A stretch of 6,190 nucleotides of DNA, taken from Acidobacteriota bacterium. GTDB taxonomy: Bacteria > Acidobacteriota > Polarisedimenticolia > Polarisedimenticolales > Polarisedimenticolaceae. The stretch covers positions 7,094 to 13,283 of the forward strand of contig WVWW01000123.1 of the NCBI GenBank assembly GCA_011773795.1, given 5' to 3'. A program made the position numbers and the translations under genes. Positions 1 to 4,369 of this stretch are shown here, piece by piece; the first letter of the stretch is position 1, and the number at the start of each line of letters is the position of its first letter. The notes beneath the pieces were generated by a model. That model saw nothing but the letters and a program-made list of their open reading frames with translations. It had not been told where the DNA came from and did no database searches.

Positions 1-342
1 CCGATCCCGACGCGCCATGGATGGTTGTGCGTGTACCACGGGGTCGCGACGCACCCGGGTGGGGTGAACATCTACCAGGCCGGCTTGCTGTTGCTCGATG
101 CCGACGATCCGTCGAGGGTGCTGGCACGATCCGACGCCAACGTCCTGGAGCCTCGCGAGCCCTACGAGACGACGGGTCAGGTTCCCAACGTGGTCTTCCC
201 CAGCGGATGGATCGTCGAGCCGGGGGCGGACGAGGACCCCGTCCCCGACGAGGCCACGGTCTATCTCTACTACGGCGCGGCGGACACGGCGGTCGGGATG
301 GCCAGCGCGACCGTGGGCCGGTTGATCGAGGCCTGTCGATGA
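1..342 (+). CDS. GH130 family mannoside phosphorylase/glycosidase, C-terminal part (5' end outside window)
   Basis: The frame is open from the first base and ends at TGA 340-342, giving the last 113 residues of a larger protein. It matches the end of the GH130 five-bladed beta-propeller. WLCVYHGV lies at residues 8-15, then a Tyr and a hydrophobic LLLLDADDPSRVLARS strand (29-44), VLEPREPYE (48-56), NVVFPSGWIV (63-72) and YLYYGAADTAVGMA (88-101). GH130 enzymes phosphorolyse or hydrolyse beta-mannosides. In the phosphorylases the His of YHG helps bind phosphate and the Asp of AADT is conserved. Both are present, which leans toward a phosphorylase, but the catalytic Asp and the phosphate-binding Arg/Lys residues lie upstream of the window. 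A short acidic loop (residues 73-85) sits where many relatives have a tight turn. No signal peptide can be judged. The downstream GH38 gene overlaps it by four bases, supporting a joint role in mannoside breakdown. Confidence 0.88.
   Translation, partial: PIPTRHGWLCVYHGVATHPGGVNIYQAGLLLLDADDPSRVLARSDANVLEPREPYETTGQVPNVVFPSGWIVEPGADEDPVPDEATVYLYYGAADTAVGMASATVGRLIEACR
328..331 (+). promoter_or_regulatory. Shine-Dalgarno-like GAGG for the GH38 gene
   Basis: GAGG lies seven bases before the ATG at 339, inside the end of the GH130 gene. It supports 339 as the start rather than any earlier codon in the same open frame, which runs back to base 21 only because it is a shadow of the GH130 gene. Confidence 0.5.
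339..342 (+). other. ATGA start/stop overlap (GH130 stop, GH38 start)
   Basis: ATG 339-341 and TGA 340-342 share three bases. This is the standard layout for translational coupling, so the two mannoside enzymes are probably made from one transcript in linked amounts. Confidence 0.85.
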
Positions 343-3086
343 GTTTCCGACGCGCGTTCGTGGTCTCGCACACGCACTGGGACCGCGAGTGGTACCACAC
401 GTTCCACCGCTTCCGGCTCGACATGTCCGCGGTGATCCGCGGGGTGCTCGACCGGCTCGACGACGATCCCACGTTCGAGCACTTCCTGCTCGACGGGCAG
501 GCGATCCTCGTCGAGGATCATCTCGAATACCATCCCGAGGATCGAGAACGGCTGGCGGCACACGCGCGCTCCGGCCGGTTGTCCCTGGGACCGTGGTACA
601 TCCTGCCGGACGAGTTTCTCGTCTCGGCGGAGGCGCACGTCCGCAACCTGCTTCTGGGGCATCGTGTGGCGACCGACATCGGCGCGGTCCAGAAGGTCGG
701 CTACATGCCCGACTCCTTCGGACACATCGCACAGATTCCGCAAATCCTGCGCCGGGCGGGCATCGACAGCTTCATCTACACCCGGGGAAACGGCGACGAG
801 ATCGACGAGCTGGGCTGGGAGTACCTCTGGCAGGCGCCCGACGGCAGCGAGGTGCTCGCGATCAACCAGTGCGGCGGTTACTGCAATGCCGCCGGTCTCG
901 GTTTCGAGGAGATCTGGCACGCGCACACGCGTCGCGCGCCGTCGCCCGGCCGTGCCGTCGAGAAGATCCGCGAGCTGTTCGAAAAGATGGCACCACGAGC
1001 GAACACCGGGGTGGCGTTGCTCAACAACGGCTGCGACCACTTCCCGGCCCAGCAGGAATTCGGCACGCTGCTCGCGGCGCTTCGCGAGGCTTTCCCGGAG
1101 ACCGAGTTTCGCCACGCATCGCTCTCCGAGTTCGTCGCCGCCGTCCGCGACGAGAACGCCGAGCTGAAACGCTTCCGCGGGGAGCTCCTCGGCGGGAAGC
1201 TCCACCACATCCTCTCCGGCGTGTGGTCGGCGAGGATGCCGCTCAAGCAGCGCAACGACTCCTGCCAGCGCTGGCTGTCCGACATCCTCGAGCCTCTCGC
1301 GGCCTACACCCATTTCGCTCACGGACACGACTACCCGTCGGGCGCCACGACCTACGCGTGGAAGAGGCTGCTGCAGAACCACCCGCACGACTCGATCTGC
1401 GGCTGCAGCATCGACGAGGTGCACGCGGAGATGGGCCCGCGGTTCGACGCCGTCGAGCAGACCGCGGAACACTGGGTCCGGCGGCAACTGATCGACCTGG
1501 TCCCGACGTTCGGGCCGCAGCCGGCCGACGATCGCGAGACGGTGCTCTGCGTCGCCAACCCGTTGCCCCGGCGCCGTCGTGAGGTCGTCGAGCGCGTCGT
1601 CGTGCTGCAACCGCTGGGCTACGACCTCGACAAGCTGCGGCTACTCGACGAGCGTGGCGATGAGGTGGATTTCGAGGTCGTCGAGACCCGTTTCCTCGAG
1701 CGATTCTGGGGTGTCGACTACCGGCACCAGCTCTACGCGCGCGACCAGCAGGAGAAGCTCCGCGGCTACCTCGACACGTTCGCCGCGCGCATCCTGCGTC
1801 CCGCCGCCGAGGCGGACTCGGCCGACACGTTCCTGACGATCCGCTTTGTGGCCGATCTTCCGGCCGTCGGTCACGCCTGTTTCTATCTGCGCGACGACGT
1901 CCCTCGCCGCGACTGCCCGCGCCGGGTCGAGGTCTCCGGCGACTGCATCGAGAACGCCTCGTTGCGTGTGCGGTTGCGACCCGACGGCCGTTTCGACCTC
2001 ACCGACAAGAGATCGGGAACGGTCTACCCCGGCCTGAACCTGCTGGAGGACGTGGAAGACGCCGGCGACGAGTATGACTGGTCTCCGGCGGCGAACGGCG
2101 AGCGGACGACCAGCGAGGGTCTGCCGGGCGCGGTGCGGATCGTGGATGACGGCGGGTTGCGCGGCGCGCTCGAGACGAGCTTCGAGTGGCCTCTCCCCGC
2201 CGGGTTGAGCGCGGATCGAGCGGCTCGCCGCGAGGAGAGGGCAAGCTGTCGCGCCACCATCCGTATCGCGCTCGACGCCGACCGGCCGCTCGTGGACGTG
2301 CAAACGCGTTTCGACAACCGCGCCGACGATCATCGGCTGCGCGCCGTATTCCCGACGGGCTTGCCAGCGGCCACACTGGTGTCGGACGGTCATTTCTACG
2401 TCCACGAACGCTCGCTGGATCGGCCGGACGGAGAGGACTGGGTCCAGCCGCCGCCCGCCACGTTCCCGCAACAGGAGTTCTCGCTGGTCCAGTCCGGCGG
2501 GCACGGTCTGGCGCTGTTTGCCCGGGGTTTGCCCGAGATCGAGGCTTCGCAGGGCGACGGGGGCACCACACTTCATCTGACGCTGCTACGTGCGGTCGGC
2601 TGGTTGTCGCGTGACGATTTCCCGACACGCCGCCACTGCAACGCCGGCCCGACCCTGGCGACCCCCGCCGCGCAGTGCAGGGGAGTCCAGGTTTCTCGTT
2701 ACGCGGTCATGCCGTTCACCGGAGACTGGCGCCACGCCGCGGTTCCTGCCGAGAGCCGTCGCTGGCGTGTCCGGCCGCCGGTGATCCAGGGCGTGGAGAC
2801 GGGCCATCGTCCCGGGGGAACCGAGCTGCTGCGATTGGAGTCGGAACGGTTACGCGTCACCGCGATCAAGCGTCACGAGGAACGCGACACGCTGGTGGTC
2901 CGGCTCCACAACCTCGGCGACGATGCCGTGGCGGAGCGGCTCACGGTGGGACTCCCGGTCCGGTCCGCCTGGCACGTCGACCTGCTCGAACAACGCCAGG
3001 GTCCCGTCGAGTGCTCCGGACGCGAGCTGCCGCTCGAGGTCGGGCCGCAGCGCATCGTCACGCTGGAAATCGAGTTCGACCGGTGA
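339..3086 (+). CDS. GH38 alpha-mannosidase (MngB-like, cytoplasmic)
   Basis: This is a retaining, Zn-dependent alpha-mannosidase of 915 residues, close to the bacterial GH38 length (E. coli MngB is about 880). The start at 339 gives MSFRRAFVVSHTHWDREWY, the usual N-terminus, and overlaps the previous stop as ATGA. By family alignment His13 and Asp15 of HTHWD are Zn ligands, Asp125 in GYMPDSFGH (121-129) is the nucleophile and Zn ligand, and His350-Asp351 in NHPHDSICGC completes the metal site. Asp233 in NNGCDH is a plausible acid/base residue. The catalytic (beta/alpha) domain covers about 1-265, a helical domain 275-375, and beta-sandwich domains from about 400 to the end, closing with a strand around ITLEIEFDR-like residues (VTLEIEFDR). 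There is no signal peptide or membrane segment, so it acts in the cytoplasm on imported oligosaccharide. MngB itself cleaves phosphomannosyl-glycerate, but no PTS gene is seen here, so with a GH130 neighbour a mannan or N-glycan fragment is more likely. Confidence 0.95.
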   Translation: MSFRRAFVVSHTHWDREWYHTFHRFRLDMSAVIRGVLDRLDDDPTFEHFLLDGQAILVEDHLEYHPEDRERLAAHARSGRLSLGPWYILPDEFLVSAEAHVRNLLLGHRVATDIGAVQKVGYMPDSFGHIAQIPQILRRAGIDSFIYTRGNGDEIDELGWEYLWQAPDGSEVLAINQCGGYCNAAGLGFEEIWHAHTRRAPSPGRAVEKIRELFEKMAPRANTGVALLNNGCDHFPAQQEFGTLLAALREAFPETEFRHASLSEFVAAVRDENAELKRFRGELLGGKLHHILSGVWSARMPLKQRNDSCQRWLSDILEPLAAYTHFAHGHDYPSGATTYAWKRLLQNHPHDSICGCSIDEVHAEMGPRFDAVEQTAEHWVRRQLIDLVPTFGPQPADDRETVLCVANPLPRRRREVVERVVVLQPLGYDLDKLRLLDERGDEVDFEVVETRFLERFWGVDYRHQLYARDQQEKLRGYLDTFAARILRPAAEADSADTFLTIRFVADLPAVGHACFYLRDDVPRRDCPRRVEVSGDCIENASLRVRLRPDGRFDLTDKRSGTVYPGLNLLEDVEDAGDEYDWSPAANGERTTSEGLPGAVRIVDDGGLRGALETSFEWPLPAGLSADRAARREERASCRATIRIALDADRPLVDVQTRFDNRADDHRLRAVFPTGLPAATLVSDGHFYVHERSLDRPDGEDWVQPPPATFPQQEFSLVQSGGHGLALFARGLPEIEASQGDGGTTLHLTLLRAVGWLSRDDFPTRRHCNAGPTLATPAAQCRGVQVSRYAVMPFTGDWRHAAVPAESRRWRVRPPVIQGVETGHRPGGTELLRLESERLRVTAIKRHEERDTLVVRLHNLGDDAVAERLTVGLPVRSAWHVDLLEQRQGPVECSGRELPLEVGPQRIVTLEIEFDR
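3083..3086 (+). other. GTGA start/stop overlap (GH38 stop, Nramp-like start)
   Basis: GTG 3083-3085 and TGA 3084-3086 overlap. The next in-frame GTG, at 3119, falls inside TM1 and would remove its N-terminal half, so 3083 is preferred. The preceding bases offer only a weak GAG at 3072-3074, consistent with dependence on ribosomes finishing the GH38 gene. Confidence 0.7.
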
Positions 3087-4369
3087 GGAGCCGGTGGGCC
3101 CAGGTCCTGTTCTGGTCGGTGATCTCGGCGGCCTTCATCGGCCCGGGCACGGTCACGACGTGCGCCAAGGCGGGCGCGAGCTACGGGACCGCGTTGATCT
3201 GGGCGCTCGTGTTCTCGACGTTCGCCTGTGTGGTGCTCCAGGAGGCGGCCACCCGCCTGACGATCGCCACCGGCAACGACCTCGGTCGCGCGCTACGCGA
3301 TCGTTTCACCGGGGCCGCGGGTCTCGCCGTCACCGTGCTGGTCCTCGGAGCCATCGTCATGGGTTGTGCGGCGTATCAGGCCGGCAACATCCTCGGGGCG
3401 GTCGCGGGGGCGCAACTGCTGCAGCCGGGGCCGAACGTCGCGTGGGTCGCCGCGATCGGGCTCCCCGCGGCGTTGCTGCTCGGCTTCGCCGCCACCGGGA
3501 CGGTGGCCCGGCTCCTCGGCTACCTCGTCGCGTTGATGGGAGCGGTCTTCGTCGTCACCGCCGCCGGGATGCTCCCGGCATTCGGCGGGCTGCTGCGCGG
3601 GGCGCTGATCCCCTCGCTCCCCGACGGCTCCGCGTTGCTCGTCCTGGGCATGATCGGGACGACGGTGGTGCCCTACAACCTGTTTTTGGCCGCGGGACTG
3701 GCTCGCGGGCGACGCTCCGAGAACATGCGTTTCGGCCTCGTCGTCGCCATCGTCCTCGGCGGCGCCATCTCGGTCGCCGTCCTGGTCGTCGGGAGCGGGT
3801 TGGCCGGGGAGTTCTCCTACGAGGAGCTGGCCGCTGCGCTCGCCGTCCGCTTGGGTGGCTGGGCCTATTCGGGATTCGGGCTGGGGTTGGCCGCGGCCGG
3901 ATTTACCTCGGCCTTGACCGCGCCTCTGGCGGCCGCGCTGACCGCACGCGGACTGTTCGAGCGCGAGGGCGAGGCCCGCTGGTCGGAACGCTCGTGGTAC
4001 TACCGTTCGATCTGGGGTTTCGTCCTGCTCGTCGGTCTCGGCTTCGCCGCCAGCGGGACCCCTCCGATCCCGGCGATCATCGCCGCCCAGGCCCTCAACG
4101 GCGCGATCCTCCCGATCGTCGCGATCTTCCTCTTCGTCATCGTCAACGATCGCTCCCGGATGGGCGACCGGGCCAACGGGCCCCTGGCCAACGGTGCGCT
4201 CTACGTCTGCGTCGCCGTGAGCCTGCTTCTCGGCACGTCCGGCGTGCTCCGCGCCGCGGCGCGCGCCCTCGATATGCCGGCGCCCGGCGCCCGATTGATC
4301 CTGGTCGTTGCCGGTGTGCTTTTGATTATCTTGTCGGTCCCCATGTGGCGGGCGATCCGCCGGGACTAG
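3083..4369 (+). CDS. Nramp-superfamily (MntH/SLC11-like) transporter with noncanonical metal site
   Basis: This is a 428-residue integral membrane protein with about 11 hydrophobic segments, the size of bacterial Nramp proteins. GTG at 3083 overlaps the GH38 stop (GTGA) and places a basic N-terminus (MRSRW) just before TM1; the ribosome-binding site is weak. Family landmarks are FIGPG (18-22) in TM1, VLQEAATRL (51-59) in TM2, the TGNDLGRALR loop (63-72), TM6 with GTTVVPYNLFLAAG (192-205), TM8 with AGFTSALTAPLAAALTARG (272-290) and TM10 with LNGAILPIVAIFLFVIVND (338-356). In classical Nramp proteins TM1 carries DPGN and TM6 carries MPHN, which coordinate Mn2+/Fe2+. Here the aligned TM1 residues read GASY (31-34) and TM6 reads VPYN (196-199), so the metal-coordinating Asp, Asn and Met are replaced. 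Membership in the fold family is secure, but the substrate is not: it could be another divalent metal such as Mg2+, or something else. It ends the operon. Confidence 0.87.
   Translation: MRSRWAQVLFWSVISAAFIGPGTVTTCAKAGASYGTALIWALVFSTFACVVLQEAATRLTIATGNDLGRALRDRFTGAAGLAVTVLVLGAIVMGCAAYQAGNILGAVAGAQLLQPGPNVAWVAAIGLPAALLLGFAATGTVARLLGYLVALMGAVFVVTAAGMLPAFGGLLRGALIPSLPDGSALLVLGMIGTTVVPYNLFLAAGLARGRRSENMRFGLVVAIVLGGAISVAVLVVGSGLAGEFSYEELAAALAVRLGGWAYSGFGLGLAAAGFTSALTAPLAAALTARGLFEREGEARWSERSWYYRSIWGFVLLVGLGFAASGTPPIPAIIAAQALNGAILPIVAIFLFVIVNDRSRMGDRANGPLANGALYVCVAVSLLLGTSGVLRAAARALDMPAPGARLILVVAGVLLIILSVPMWRAIRRD
4366..4369. other. Shared CTAG palindrome holding both convergent stop codons
   Basis: TAG at 4367-4369 ends the plus-strand transporter gene. 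CTA at 4366-4368, read on the minus strand as TAG, ends the repeat-protein gene. The two coding regions therefore overlap tail to tail by four bases, with no intergenic spacer. Confidence 0.9.

Noticed and set aside
21..338. N-terminal extension of the GH38 gene to base 21
   Set aside because: The extra 106 codons read as Arg/Gly-rich nonsense and lie over the GH130 frame. The family N-terminus and the ATGA overlap with GAGG place the start at 339.
270..1610. 446-codon minus-strand open frame opposite the GH38 catalytic domain
   Set aside because: It is a shadow of a clearly real GH38 gene with catalytic motifs on the plus strand; its product is low-complexity (Arg/Val/Glu rich) with no family motif.
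339..3086. Naming the GH38 gene mngB (phosphomannosyl-glycerate hydrolase)
   Set aside because: The motifs fit GH38 in general and the MngB-like size, but no PTS or mannosylglycerate gene is present and the GH130 neighbour points to other mannosides.
4347..4361. Hairpin GGCGG-GCGAT-CCGCC as a bidirectional terminator
   Set aside because: The stem is only five pairs, common by chance at this GC content, lies inside the transporter coding sequence and is not followed by a T run on either strand.
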